A stretch of DNA of 64,000 nucleotides from an uncultured Draconibacterium sp. (GCA_947492175.1 CANLMQ010000001.1:124001-188000), one strand, 5' to 3'. Counted from the stretch's first letter, positions 44,424-53,475 are shown. Translations and numbers: made by a program. The notes: generated by a model from the letters alone, not told the origin.

Positions 44424-45471
44424 CGCGCCAATCTACTGCCAGATTAATCTCAAATTCCTTTTTACTTTGCTTAATATTCAGGCGGTGTGCTTCCGGATAA
44501 ATTAACTCCAGACGCCGTTTAACATTTTTCAATCCAATTCCTTCACTAAGCGTTATATCCTTTTTTTTGTCTCCTAAAGTTGAATTTATTACGTTCAACT
44601 TCAAATTATCGTCATAAATACCGACTGTTATCCTTATTTTAGGATTTATACGATCGTTGCTCGCACCATGTTTAAAACTATTTTCTATGAACGGAAGCAT
44701 AATCAAGGGAGCAATCACGTGCGAATCGGATTCTCCTATAACCTTGTACTCCAAGTCCAGGCGATTGTTGTACCGTAATTTTTCAAGCTCAACATAACTG
44801 TCTAGAATTTCAAGTTCTTTTGAAAGTGCCACAAACTTATCGTTGCTTTTATAAATCATATAATCCAGCAGTCCCGATAGTTTTAAAACCACATCCGATG
44901 TTTTCTCTGACTTTATCAGTGTTAGAGCATATAAATTATTCAGGGTATTAAACAGAAAGTGCGGATGAACCTGCGATTTCAGAAAACTTAATTCGGCTTC
45001 CAGTTTTTCTTTGGCCAGCTTTTTTTTCTGCCGGTCGTTAAGATACCATTGTTTAAATATTACTATTGTAGCAGCAAGCCCCGCGACTCCGTAATTCGAA
45101 ATTATTTTACTGAATATTTTTGGAAGATAGAATAACGGTAATTGAGAGTAATCATATATCTCGGGAAACAAGTTTGGATAATAAAGTGAGATATAGATTG
45201 CAAACCCGTATAAAAAAGCATGTACAAGGGCAAGAATGGTAAACAGAATAAATTTCTTTTGCTCCAGTATTAGCGGAAGAATTAAATAAATAAGCGTATA
45301 AGTTCCAATAATTCTTGCCGGAAATAAAGAAAGGTTTATTATAAATTCTTCTTTATAATTATCGAGATAACCACCATACGTAATAGAATACATGAGGTAT
45401 ATCACAATCCAGAAAAGGATGTGCCATAAAACCCGGTACTTTAAAAATATGGGAAACCGATCTTTTTCCAT
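44416..45471 (-). CDS. LytS/YehU-type sensor histidine kinase
   Basis: A 351-residue kinase from the ATG at 45471 (MEKDRFPIF); an upstream frame to 45570 adds 33 residues with no likely start signal. Four or so membrane helices (residues about 15-160) precede a cytoplasmic His_kinase domain with the H box QVHPHFLFNTLNNLYAL and an HATPase domain with LIMLPFIENSFKHGA and SEGIGLKNVKRRLELIYP. This is the class that pairs with LytTR regulators, and the next gene is one (8-bp overlap). The stimulus is unknown. Confidence 0.92.
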   Translation of the reverse strand: MEKDRFPIFLKYRVLWHILFWIVIYLMYSITYGGYLDNYKEEFIINLSLFPARIIGTYTLIYLILPLILEQKKFILFTILALVHAFLYGFAIYISLYYPNLFPEIYDYSQLPLFYLPKIFSKIISNYGVAGLAATIVIFKQWYLNDRQKKKLAKEKLEAELSFLKSQVHPHFLFNTLNNLYALTLIKSEKTSDVVLKLSGLLDYMIYKSNDKFVALSKELEILDSYVELEKLRYNNRLDLEYKVIGESDSHVIAPLIMLPFIENSFKHGASNDRINPKIRITVGIYDDNLKLNVINSTLGDKKKDITLSEGIGLKNVKRRLELIYPEAHRLNIKQSKKEFEINLAVDWRDE

Positions 45472-45600
45472 TTTGATTTTTGATTCCTTTAAAGCTACTT
45501 TTTCAATATATAAATACCTTATGTAAGCGACGAATAGAATGCAAAAAGAGATGTTTAACCGTTTAAACACCTCTTGAACTTATTCTATAAATCTTTCTGA

Positions 45601-46812
45601 CTATTTTATTTTATAAACGATTAAAGCATCGCCATGATGAACAAACAAACGGCCGTTATTTACAACCGGATGCGCCCAATGCTGAGCACTTCCCAATTCA
45701 ACTTTTGTTTTACTAACAATAGTAAAAGCCTCGGGAGTTGCTTTAACCAGTGCCAGCTCCCCACGTTCGCTGTAGCAGTACAACATTCCATCGGCATAAA
45801 TTACAACCCCTTTACCAATTGATTTATCGGCATACTTTTCTTCGCCGGTTTCCCAGTCAACACAGCGCCATTCGCGTGCGTTATCTCCCGAACCATATAA
45901 ATAACCATCAACCACAACCATTCCGCCAATACGATTATCAAGCTCAGCTTTAAACCAGGCCTTCTCAACACTGCTGCCATCGTCGCTTAAGTTCAATTTT
46001 ACACCTCCTTTTCCGTATCCGCTAAAACAGAACAAATCTCCATTATAAAAAATGGGCGTATTGGCATGTACCTGCCACCGGTTAGTATGCGGATAATCCC
46101 ATAATAATTTGCCGTTTTTGGCATCCACCCCAATTATATGGTCTGCCGTATGTGTTACCAAAAGTTTTCGTGCAGGAAGCTCCACTAAAAGAGGAGTACA
46201 ATAAGCTGAAGGCTCTCCTTTTCCGGGTGACGACCAAACCAAATCGCCTGTGAAGCGATTCAAGGCAACAATATTGTTTTTCTTTCCCCCAGGCGTAATA
46301 AACACCAAATCGCCATCAACAACTACGGTTTCTGTAACTCCCCAGCGAATATTTTCACCATCGAAATCTTCAAATGCTTCTTTTGTCCATTTTTTATCGC
46401 CATTACCGGCATCCATACACACCAACTCTCCGTAACCGGTGTACATATACATTAAATCGCCGGCAACCACTACCGATGCTCTCGATCCCGGATAACTTTC
46501 GTCAAACTCTTTGCCGTATTCCTTTTTCCATTGCAACTCCCCGTTCTGGTTAAAAACAAAAATATAACCTGTTGATTCTATCATTGTAGAAAGATAGATC
46601 AAACCATTGGCAAACACAGGAGATGAATGTCCTTCTCCCAGTCCTTCATAAGTCCAGAGTATCTCGGGACCATTTCCCGGCCATTCTTTCAAAAGACCTG
46701 TTTCGTTATATATTCCATTGCTATTTTCGCCACGCCACCGTGTAGGCGTTTGTGCAAAAACCGAAGAAGTAATTAGTAAGATTACCAGCAGAAAAAGTGC
46801 TTTTTGATTCAT
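45601..46812 (-). CDS. Exported PQQ-like beta-propeller protein (5)
   Basis: A 403-residue protein with a signal peptide (residues 1-20, ending SSVFAQ). It opens with RWRGENSNGIYNETGLL and shares with propeller 4 the order of blades and the end AQHWAHPVVNNGRLFVHHGDALIVY. Blade motifs include ELVCMDAGNGDKKWTKE and IIGVDAKNGKLLWDYP. It is the first gene of the collinear locus; the kinase gene follows 129 bp downstream. Confidence 0.87.
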   Translation of the reverse strand: MNQKALFLLVILLITSSVFAQTPTRWRGENSNGIYNETGLLKEWPGNGPEILWTYEGLGEGHSSPVFANGLIYLSTMIESTGYIFVFNQNGELQWKKEYGKEFDESYPGSRASVVVAGDLMYMYTGYGELVCMDAGNGDKKWTKEAFEDFDGENIRWGVTETVVVDGDLVFITPGGKKNNIVALNRFTGDLVWSSPGKGEPSAYCTPLLVELPARKLLVTHTADHIIGVDAKNGKLLWDYPHTNRWQVHANTPIFYNGDLFCFSGYGKGGVKLNLSDDGSSVEKAWFKAELDNRIGGMVVVDGYLYGSGDNAREWRCVDWETGEEKYADKSIGKGVVIYADGMLYCYSERGELALVKATPEAFTIVSKTKVELGSAQHWAHPVVNNGRLFVHHGDALIVYKIK

Positions 46813-47051
46813 GACTTTCGATAATTGGTTAAGATCTTAAAAATAGAATCAATTGGTCATATTTACAATATGTTTCAACAATTTAGGACCTCTCTAAATA
46901 GTAATATATGTGTACATTTTACTGAGAATCAAATAAAAATTAACCAAAACTCCACAACTCCTGCTCTTGACAAGATTAACAATAATCTTCTCCTGAATTT
47001 TCAAAAGAAATCCAACAAAGGCCGGTAATCCATAGCAGAATTTTGCGCAAA

Positions 47052-47088
47052 AAAAATCTGTTACTCCAAAGCGGAATAACAGATTTGT
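47052..47088 (-). terminator. Terminator of typA
   Basis: AAATCTGTTACTCC (47054-47067) pairs with GGAATAACAGATTT (47073-47086) with one G-U type mismatch; on the minus strand it is followed by a run of eight T. It ends the typA transcript. The 295-bp gap around it has no other feature. Confidence 0.85.
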
Positions 47089-47107
47089 ATTTTGTTATGA
47101 ATATAGC

Positions 47108-48919
47108 TTACTCTGAAATGGCTTTCTCCATACGCTTTCTCTCGTGCTCGTCGAGATAAATCTTACGAATCCTCATATGATTTGGAGTAACTTCAAGATA
47201 CTCATTATTACGGATGTACTCCATTGCTTCTTCCAACGAAAACTTAATTGCCGGTGCAATACTTGTTTTTTCATCGGAACCTGAAGCACGCATATTCGAC
47301 ATTTTTTTGGTACGAATAATATTGATCGTCAAATCATCCTGGCGCGTGTATTCTCCAATTACCTGTCCGGCATATACATCTTCACCTGGCTCAACAAAGA
47401 AACGCCCTCTATCCTGCATTTTATCTATCGAATAAGTAATTGCAGTTCCTGTTTCAAGCGAAATAAGTGCTCCGTTTCTGTTTACGCCCAACTCACCTTT
47501 CCAGGGTTCGTAGCCGGCAAAACGGTGTGCCATAATAGCCTCACCTTCGGTAGCTGTTAACATTTGGTTACGTAAACCAATCAATCCACGTGCAGGAATA
47601 TTAAATTCCAGATTTGCACGGTCCTGATTCACTTCAATATTCAATATATCGCCTTTGCGCATGGTTACCAGTTCAATTACCTTACCCGAAAATTCATCGG
47701 GTACCTGAACGGTTAATGCTTCAATCGGTTCGTGTTTTTTTCCGTCAATTTCCTTGATAATAACCTGCGGCTGTCCCAACTGGACCTCGAAACCTTCGCG
47801 ACGCATGGTTTCCACCAATACCGATAAGTGAAGAATTCCGCGTCCGTAAACCAAAAATGCATTGGCCGAACTTGTTTCCTCAACACGTAAAGCCAGGTTT
47901 TTTTCGGTCTCTTTAATTAACCTGTCGCGCAATTGACGTGAGGTTACATATTTTCCGTCTTTCCCAAAAAACGGTGAGTTATTAGCTACAAAAAGCATGC
48001 TCATTGTTGGCTCATCAACACTAATCGGTGTTAATCCTTCCGGTTCTTCTGCATCGGCAATTGTATCGCCAATATCAAAACCTTCCAAGCCCAGTACCGC
48101 ACAAATTTCTCCCGACGGAACCGGCTCTTTGGTTTTCTCTTTTCCAAGGCCTTCAAAAAGATAACATTCCTTGGCAACTGACTTTACAATTGTTCCATCG
48201 CGTTTTACCAACGAAACACGCGATCCGGGAACCAATTCACCACGGGTAACTTTACCCACTGCAATACGTCCGGTGTACGACGAATAATCGAGTGAAGTAA
48301 TTCGCATCTGAACCGTTCCTTCTTTATGTGTTGCAGCAGGAATATGTTCCAAAATAGAATCGAGCAAATAAGTTACATCTGTAGTTTCATTTGTCCAGTG
48401 ATCGCTCATCCAGCCAGCTTTCGAAGAACCAAAAACAGTAGGGAAATCCAACTGCTCTTCTGTTGCATCAAGGCTGAACATTAAATCCAAAACTTTTTCC
48501 TGGGCAATTTCTGGCGTACAGTTTGGCTTATCAACTTTGTTTACAACCACAATTGGTTTTAGTCCCAGCTCAATGGCTTTTTGCAACACAAAACGGGTTT
48601 GCGGCATCGGGCCTTCAAAAGCATCAACAATAAGCAAAACACCATCGGCCATGTTTAAAACACGCTCTACTTCTCCACCAAAATCACTGTGACCGGGAGT
48701 ATCGATAATGTTGATTTTTGTGTCTTTGTAACGAACGGAAACGTTCTTCGACAAAATAGTGATACCACGTTCACGCTCCAAGTCATTGTTGTCGAGAAAC
48801 AATTCCTGAACCTCCTGGTTTTCTCTGAAAAGATTTGCCTGATGTAAAATACGGTCAACCAGCGTTGTTTTACCGTGGTCGACGTGTGCAATAATTGCAA
48901 TATTTCTAATTTCTTTCAT
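47108..48919 (-). CDS. typA: Ribosome-binding GTPase TypA/BipA
   Basis: A 603-residue translational GTPase. G1 AHVDHGKTTL (residues about 11-20), G2 with RGITI, G3 DTPGHSDFGGEVER, G4 VVNKVDKP are intact. Domains II, III and the TypA-specific C-terminal domain follow (NIPARGLIGLRNQMLTATEGEAIM, HRFAGYEPWKG, MSNMRASGSDEKTSIAPA). It acts in 50S assembly and stress responses. Monocistronic, with its own terminator. The candidate 5' region is the 437-bp gap to the next gene. Confidence 0.97.
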   Translation of the reverse strand: MKEIRNIAIIAHVDHGKTTLVDRILHQANLFRENQEVQELFLDNNDLERERGITILSKNVSVRYKDTKINIIDTPGHSDFGGEVERVLNMADGVLLIVDAFEGPMPQTRFVLQKAIELGLKPIVVVNKVDKPNCTPEIAQEKVLDLMFSLDATEEQLDFPTVFGSSKAGWMSDHWTNETTDVTYLLDSILEHIPAATHKEGTVQMRITSLDYSSYTGRIAVGKVTRGELVPGSRVSLVKRDGTIVKSVAKECYLFEGLGKEKTKEPVPSGEICAVLGLEGFDIGDTIADAEEPEGLTPISVDEPTMSMLFVANNSPFFGKDGKYVTSRQLRDRLIKETEKNLALRVEETSSANAFLVYGRGILHLSVLVETMRREGFEVQLGQPQVIIKEIDGKKHEPIEALTVQVPDEFSGKVIELVTMRKGDILNIEVNQDRANLEFNIPARGLIGLRNQMLTATEGEAIMAHRFAGYEPWKGELGVNRNGALISLETGTAITYSIDKMQDRGRFFVEPGEDVYAGQVIGEYTRQDDLTINIIRTKKMSNMRASGSDEKTSIAPAIKFSLEEAMEYIRNNEYLEVTPNHMRIRKIYLDEHERKRMEKAISE

Positions 48920-49356
48920 TTCCCTTTTTTCTAATCCTAACTAATACAAATATCGGTCGTAATTGTTTCATTCACATTTATTTATTGCGAAATAAAATAC
49001 CTTATATCTGAATTGGCGGGCAAAAGTAAGAAAGTTTTACCTCGCGAACTCAAATAAAGAGCTAAATGAATACGATTTAGAAGGAAATTTAATATGACTG
49101 ATCTAAACAAGACTCTAAATAAACTACCTCGCAACAAGCTGACGAACTATACAAAGGAATATCTTTGGTATATTCGCCCCATAGAGCAGGGAATATGCCC
49201 AAAGAGATCCCTCGGCTTCGCTCGGGATCAGTTCAACTAAATCATTTCAGTTCGCTTCACTTCTGAAATAATAGTCTTACTGATTTAACTTGCGGTGTAA
49301 TGAAATTGCAACCTAAACGTAATTCAGGAAAAATAACAACAAAGAGCCCAATTTGA
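48920..49356. other. Intergenic region between typA and the second ECF sigma gene
   Basis: 437 bp between divergent genes. It contains a pair of consecutive hairpins at 49206-49269 (listed separately). The rest is AT-rich with no ORF. No promoter was assigned. Confidence 0.5.
49206..49269. repeat. Two adjacent hairpins, REP-like
   Basis: GATCCC (49206-49211) pairs with GGGATC (49224-49229) around a C/G-rich loop, and ATTTCAG (49244-49250) pairs with CTGAAAT (49263-49269). The GC content of the first unit differs from its surroundings. This looks like a palindromic intergenic repeat unit. Confidence 0.5.
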
Positions 49357-49851
49357 ATGACAAACAGCGAATTTGAAAATCTAATAATTCAACACAAAGA
49401 TAAAATGTACAGGTTCGCTGTTAGTATCTTAAAAAATAGCGATGATGCGCAAGATGCCGTTCAGGAAGTAGTACTTCGTTTATGGAAAAACCGACGCTCG
49501 CTGGATAACCAAAAAAATCTTGAAAGCTATTGTTTAAATGCGGTCAAAAACAATTGTTTCGACGTATTACGAAAACAAAAACACCGGCAGGAGTTTCAGA
49601 AAACCATGGATTACCCGTACACGGAAGAAAGTAATATTGAATACACCGATTTTGTGGAGAAGCTGAAACTGGAGATAAACAATTTGCCTCAACAGCAACG
49701 CATAGCAATTGAACTGAAGGATTTTCAGGGCCTGGATTATAAAGAGATCAGCGAAATTCTTGAGCAGAGTATAAACACCATTCGGGTAAGTGTTTCGAGG
49801 GGAAGGAAAAAATTGTACAACATTTTTAAAACAGAACTGGCAGATGTATAA
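49357..49851 (+). CDS. ECF-type RNA polymerase sigma factor (second)
   Basis: A 164-residue sigma factor with region 2 (DAQDAVQEVVLRLWKNRRSL) and region 4 (LPQQQRIAIELKDFQGLDYKEISEILEQSINTIRVSVSRGRKKL). Its stop overlaps the next gene by 8 bp, which is a probable anti-sigma gene. Together with the DUF4252 gene downstream this is a trio seen in many Bacteroidota. Confidence 0.93.
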   Translation: MTNSEFENLIIQHKDKMYRFAVSILKNSDDAQDAVQEVVLRLWKNRRSLDNQKNLESYCLNAVKNNCFDVLRKQKHRQEFQKTMDYPYTEESNIEYTDFVEKLKLEINNLPQQQRIAIELKDFQGLDYKEISEILEQSINTIRVSVSRGRKKLYNIFKTELADV

Positions 49852-50332
49852 GGATAAATTTAAACAGTTTCTCGAAGGAGAATCCACCCCGGATGCTTTT
49901 AATGAAGCTGCAAACGAAAATTCGGTTGAGAAGGATTTTATCGACTCTTATTTAAAAGCAAACAAACAGCTGCAAAATGAGATTCCTGACTTTAATCCAT
50001 TCGGAAAAGTCGAATCGTATAAAAAACAAAGGTATTCCATAGCAAAACGAATTCTTCCGTACGCAGCTTCTATTTTACTCGCTGTCACCCTCTTCTTTAC
50101 AATACAGACCTATCACCACAAAAAAACACAACTTGCCCTTTCCGAACAGGATTTAGCTGAATTGCAATACAATACAGAATTAGCGCTTTGGCACTTATCA
50201 AACGAACTGAATACCTGCCTGGTAAAACTTGAGGAGGCAAAAAAAATCAGTCATCCTGTTTCTGAAGCACAATCGTTAAAAAATGCAACTATTAATTTTA
50301 ATAATCCAATTAGGAATCTAAAGATCAATTAA
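49844..50332 (+). CDS. Probable anti-sigma factor (membrane)
   Basis: A 162-residue protein from the ATG at 49844, which overlaps the ECF stop by 8 bp; a longer frame from 49790 lies mostly within the sigma gene and is not used. The N-terminal half is acidic and cytoplasmic in type (FKQFLEGESTPDAFNE), then one membrane helix (residues about 75-95, RILPYAASILLAVTLFFTI) and a periplasmic tail. No zinc motif. The role is inferred from gene order. Confidence 0.78.
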   Translation: MYKDKFKQFLEGESTPDAFNEAANENSVEKDFIDSYLKANKQLQNEIPDFNPFGKVESYKKQRYSIAKRILPYAASILLAVTLFFTIQTYHHKKTQLALSEQDLAELQYNTELALWHLSNELNTCLVKLEEAKKISHPVSEAQSLKNATINFNNPIRNLKIN

Positions 50333-50334
50333 CT

Positions 50335-50399
50335 ATGAAATGAGCATGATAATGGAATTCGCATTAATTGAAACTGATTAAAGATCATGCGAATTCCAT
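50335..50399 (+). repeat. Repeated leader element, copy D
   Basis: A 65-bp element starting ATGAAATGAGCATGA and ending ATGCGAATTCCAT. It contains a perfect 12-bp inverted repeat (TGGAATTCGCAT 50353-50364 and ATGCGAATTCCA 50387-50398). It starts right after the anti-sigma stop and is followed after 32 bp by copy E. Confidence 0.75.
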
Positions 50400-50431
50400 A
50401 TGATGCTTTACAAAACAAAAAATTTTATCGT

Positions 50432-50493
50432 ATGAAACGACCATGACAAATATTTGCCACAAACAAAAATTATTAAAATCATGGGAGTTCCAT
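50432..50493 (+). repeat. Repeated leader element, copy E
   Basis: A 62-bp element from ATGAAACGACCATGA to ATGGGAGTTCCAT. It lies 33 nt before the start of the DUF4252 gene. The 32-bp spacer between D and E and the spacer between E and the gene are similar, so a unit of about 96 bp appears duplicated. Confidence 0.75.
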
Positions 50494-50526
50494 CTAATAC
50501 CTTTAAAAACTTAAAATTTTAATTAG

Positions 50527-51018
50527 ATGAAAACAAAATTCATTATTTTTTTTATGCTCGTTAGTTTGTGTACACTGGCACAAAATGGAAATAAAAGTAT
50601 AGATGAAGCCTTTAAATTAATCGACAATCACGAGAATGCTTCTTATTTTGAAGTAACAAAAGACATGTTTCAAATGTTATCAGAAACAAGAGATATCAGT
50701 CCTGATTTTAAAGAATACATCAGTAAGCTTCATAAACTGAAAATGATTCAACCCACAGGTGAAAAGAAGCGGGAACTTGGTGTAGAATTCTACAAAATAA
50801 TATTAGCGAATACCAACCTGGATGGATACACACGTTTAATGACTCAAAAAGATCAGCATTCAAGATTATCGTTTTACAAGAAAGAAGGGAAAAACGGGAA
50901 TGAGTTTCTACTTGTCAGTACCAATATGATTATTTACATAACAGGTACACTCGACCTGAAATCGATCCACGAGTTCGAACAGGTAATAGAAATCGCAGGC
51001 AGTGCACTGGGTATGTAA
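50527..51018 (+). CDS. DUF4252 family exported protein
   Basis: A 163-residue protein with a signal peptide (residues 1-18, ending CTLAQ) and a DUF4252 domain (residues about 25-155: MFQMLSETRDISPDFKEYISKLHKLKMIQ, EFLLVSTNMIIYITGTLDLKSIHE). Family members lie downstream of ECF/anti-sigma pairs in Bacteroidota; function unknown. The gene has a tandem leader element upstream and a strong terminator downstream. Confidence 0.85.
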   Translation: MKTKFIIFFMLVSLCTLAQNGNKSIDEAFKLIDNHENASYFEVTKDMFQMLSETRDISPDFKEYISKLHKLKMIQPTGEKKRELGVEFYKIILANTNLDGYTRLMTQKDQHSRLSFYKKEGKNGNEFLLVSTNMIIYITGTLDLKSIHEFEQVIEIAGSALGM

Positions 51019-51023
51019 AAAAA

Positions 51024-51067
51024 GCAGAACGCTGAAATCTAGTGTTTTCAGCGTTCCGTTTTTTTAT
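51024..51067. terminator. Terminator after the DUF4252 gene
   Basis: GAACGCTGAAA (51027-51037) pairs with TTTCAGCGTTC (51046-51056) around an 8-nt loop, flanked by A- and T-runs. It is bidirectional between the DUF4252 gene and the PQQ-like lipoprotein gene. Confidence 0.87.
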
Positions 51068-51129
51068 CTTTTTTACTTTCTTCTTAATTGTGACACCCCT
51101 GTAGAATCCGGTTTAAAAATAACAACTCC

Positions 51130-52401
51130 CTATTGAATCAGATACAAATACTTATCCGATCGCAAAACTATCTTATCGTCAACAAAGGCAGGAATGGTTT
51201 TTACAGTTCCGTCAATATCATTTTCGGCTATTTTTTGGAAAGTGTTTCCGGGTTTTAAAATCGTACATTCACCTTTCACATTGATAAAGTAAATATTTCC
51301 GGCGGCATAAATTGGCGATGAATTAAAGTTCCCTTTTAGCTTCTCTTTCCAGATCACCTTTCCGGTTTTGGCATCCAGGCAAGCCACCATTCCGCGGTCG
51401 TGAACCATATACATTAAACCATCTACAATTAAAGGAGTTGGTATTTGCGGCACCTCATCTTCATACACCCATTGTACATGTGTTTTTGTAACGTCTCCTC
51501 TACCCGTTGGATCAACTGCAAACTGCTGTGTAAAACGTTCCCTGTTTTCCAAAAATATCCACCCCGAATTTACATACACTAATCCATTGTAAAAAAGAGG
51601 CTGACTAACTGTTGAATCGTACCCGTACTCGATTGTCCAAATCACTTCGCCGGTATTTACATCATGAGCAAAACACAGGAAAGCAGAATTACTGATTAAC
51701 AACTCTTTCCCATCGGCCTCAATTACAATTGGCGTTTGGTACGACTTTCGGTAAACCGGCTCCAAAGGATCATAAATTTCTTTTGGCCGAATACTTTTCC
51801 AAATAGTTTCTCCGGTGTTTTTATCCAGTGCCGCTACATAAGGATCTTCTGTACCTTCCAAATGAACAATTAGTTTATCTTTATAAAGCAGCAAAGAGGA
51901 AGCGGGGCCCTGCATATGTTTGCACGGCATGTCTTCTCGTTTCCAAAGCACCTCAAAATTATTCGTGTTTATACATGCCGTTCCAAAATTTCCGTAATGA
52001 ACGTAAACCCTGCCCTTTTCAATACATGGTGTGGGGGTGGCATACGAGTTTGTTCCATGAATACGTTGCGGCTCCTCTGCAGTAAAAATCGTTTTCTCAT
52101 CCAATAACTTTCCCGTTTCCAAATCGAAGCAAAACGTATAAAACGCATGCCCGTCTTTTTCGGCCGATGTAAGCCAAACCTGTTTCCCGTAAACCACCGG
52201 CGACGACCAGCCCATTCCTTTAACAGGTACTTTCCAAACTACGTTTTCCGAATCGGTCCAATGCAAGGGTGCCACCTTCACATTTGCACGTCCATCTGAA
52301 TTTGATCCACGAAAGTGAGTCCAGTTTTGATTATCAGATGAACAAGAAACAAAAAGTTGAGGAACAAGTATTACAAGACAAAAAAGGAATTTCATTTTCA
52401 T
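51130..52401 (-). CDS. PQQ-like beta-propeller lipoprotein (6)
   Basis: A 423-residue protein from the ATG at 52401 (a start at 52395 is also possible; the frame from 52428 adds nine residues). The signal ends in a lipobox-like FVSCSSD, so it is probably a lipoprotein. The entry motif WTHFRGSNSDGRA precedes PQQ-like blades (FYTFCFDLETGKLLDEKT, DPYVAALDKNTGETIWKS, MVACLDAKTGKVIWKEK). It is a distant paralogue of the propellers in the 29-47 kb locus. A repeated leader element is 30 nt upstream. Confidence 0.87.
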   Translation of the reverse strand: MKMKFLFCLVILVPQLFVSCSSDNQNWTHFRGSNSDGRANVKVAPLHWTDSENVVWKVPVKGMGWSSPVVYGKQVWLTSAEKDGHAFYTFCFDLETGKLLDEKTIFTAEEPQRIHGTNSYATPTPCIEKGRVYVHYGNFGTACINTNNFEVLWKREDMPCKHMQGPASSLLLYKDKLIVHLEGTEDPYVAALDKNTGETIWKSIRPKEIYDPLEPVYRKSYQTPIVIEADGKELLISNSAFLCFAHDVNTGEVIWTIEYGYDSTVSQPLFYNGLVYVNSGWIFLENRERFTQQFAVDPTGRGDVTKTHVQWVYEDEVPQIPTPLIVDGLMYMVHDRGMVACLDAKTGKVIWKEKLKGNFNSSPIYAAGNIYFINVKGECTILKPGNTFQKIAENDIDGTVKTIPAFVDDKIVLRSDKYLYLIQ

Positions 52402-52431
52402 TCGTTTATGATTGTTTATTTTTTGCAACTC

Positions 52432-52491
52432 ATGTAACTCGCATAATCATCCTCCTGTGTATTAAAAGAATTTTTATTATGCTCGTTTCAT
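52432..52491 (-). repeat. Repeated leader element, copy A
   Basis: On the minus strand a 60-bp element from ATGAAACGAGCATAA to ATGCGAGTTACAT, 30 nt upstream of the PQQ-like lipoprotein start at 52401. Within it, ACAGGAGGATGATTATG resembles part of copy B. Confidence 0.75.
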
Positions 52492-52586
52492 AAATTCAGG
52501 TTTAGATCGTAAGCAATCAAAGTTAGATGAAAAAAGCACAATCTAAAATTTAATTTCTACATTCGGCTTTTCTAAAAACTAAAAAA

Positions 52587-53381
52587 ATGAAGTCAATTTA
52601 TTTACTACCTGCCATTTTCTTTATTCTATTCTTCAACACACTTAATGCTCAGAATAAAAATCAGAAAGAAACAATAATCCGGGTTCTGTCATTCAATATT
52701 TTACACGGAGCCACTACAAAAGGCGATTTCGACCTCGACAAACTGGCATCGGTTATAAAGTATGCTAATCCTGACTTGGTTGCCTTGCAGGAAGTTGACT
52801 TTAAAACCAACAGGGCAAAAAAATACGATTTGGTAACCGAATTGGGCTGGCGAACAAAAATGGCGCCTCTTTTTGGAATTGCCATGCCTTTCGACGGAGG
52901 AGGATATGGCGAAGGAATTCTTACAAGGATGCCGATTCTTGCAAGCCGAAATGTTGCTCTTCCCCACTCTCCCGGAAATGAACCACGCACTGCGCTTGAA
53001 GTTCTGGTTGAACTCGATTCGGGTGATACTATCTGCTTTATTGGAACACATTTGGAACATCAGACAACCAGCAGCGACCGCATCGACCAGGCAAAAAAAT
53101 TAAACAAAGTTTTTGCAAACAGTAAGTACCCTACAATTTTAGCAGGCGATTTAAATGCGACACCCGAAAGTGAACCTATTTTGATTTTAAAACAACACTG
53201 GACCGATAGTTTTGGAAATAGTCCGGAACCTACTTACTCTTCAGACAATCCGCAAAAAAAGATAGATTACATTCTATTCCGGCCTCAGGAAAAATGGGAA
53301 GTAGTAGAAAACAAAGTTATTTGCGACGATGTGGCTTCGGACCATTGTGCTGTGCTTTCGGTTTTAAGGCTGGTAAAATAA
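52587..53381 (+). CDS. Exported endonuclease/exonuclease/phosphatase family protein
   Basis: A 264-residue protein with a signal peptide (residues 1-22, ending TLNAQ) and a complete EEP fold: VLSFNILHG, DLVALQEVD (catalytic Glu), GGYGEGILTRMP, CFIGTHLEH, ILAGDLNATPES and ASDHCAVLSVL (catalytic Asp-His). Members of this exported group hydrolyse phosphodiester or phosphomonoester bonds of DNA, sphingomyelin or inositol lipids; the substrate here is open. It is monocistronic with a terminator after it. Confidence 0.9.
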   Translation: MKSIYLLPAIFFILFFNTLNAQNKNQKETIIRVLSFNILHGATTKGDFDLDKLASVIKYANPDLVALQEVDFKTNRAKKYDLVTELGWRTKMAPLFGIAMPFDGGGYGEGILTRMPILASRNVALPHSPGNEPRTALEVLVELDSGDTICFIGTHLEHQTTSSDRIDQAKKLNKVFANSKYPTILAGDLNATPESEPILILKQHWTDSFGNSPEPTYSSDNPQKKIDYILFRPQEKWEVVENKVICDDVASDHCAVLSVLRLVK

Positions 53382-53436
53382 AACGTTTAACTAAGTCTGC
53401 AGTTACCTAAATATCAACAGCTTTAACATTTAATAT

Positions 53437-53475
53437 AAAAAAGATTCCATCTTTCGATGGAATCTCAAAAAAATC
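53437..53475. terminator. Bidirectional terminator
   Basis: AGATTCCATC (53442-53451) pairs with GATGGAATCT (53456-53465) around TTTC, with A-runs and T-like runs on both sides. It separates the phosphatase-family gene from the convergent lysine cluster. Confidence 0.85.

Noticed and set aside
46825..47028. A 67-residue ORF on the plus strand
   Set aside because: AT-rich, no signal or family resemblance, and it ends next to the typA terminator; looks like chance.
29871..52401. PQQ-dependent alcohol dehydrogenases
   Set aside because: Only the PQQ-like blade repeats are visible. The paired Cys, calcium or lanthanide Asp/Glu sites and catalytic Asp of true quinoprotein dehydrogenases were not recognised.
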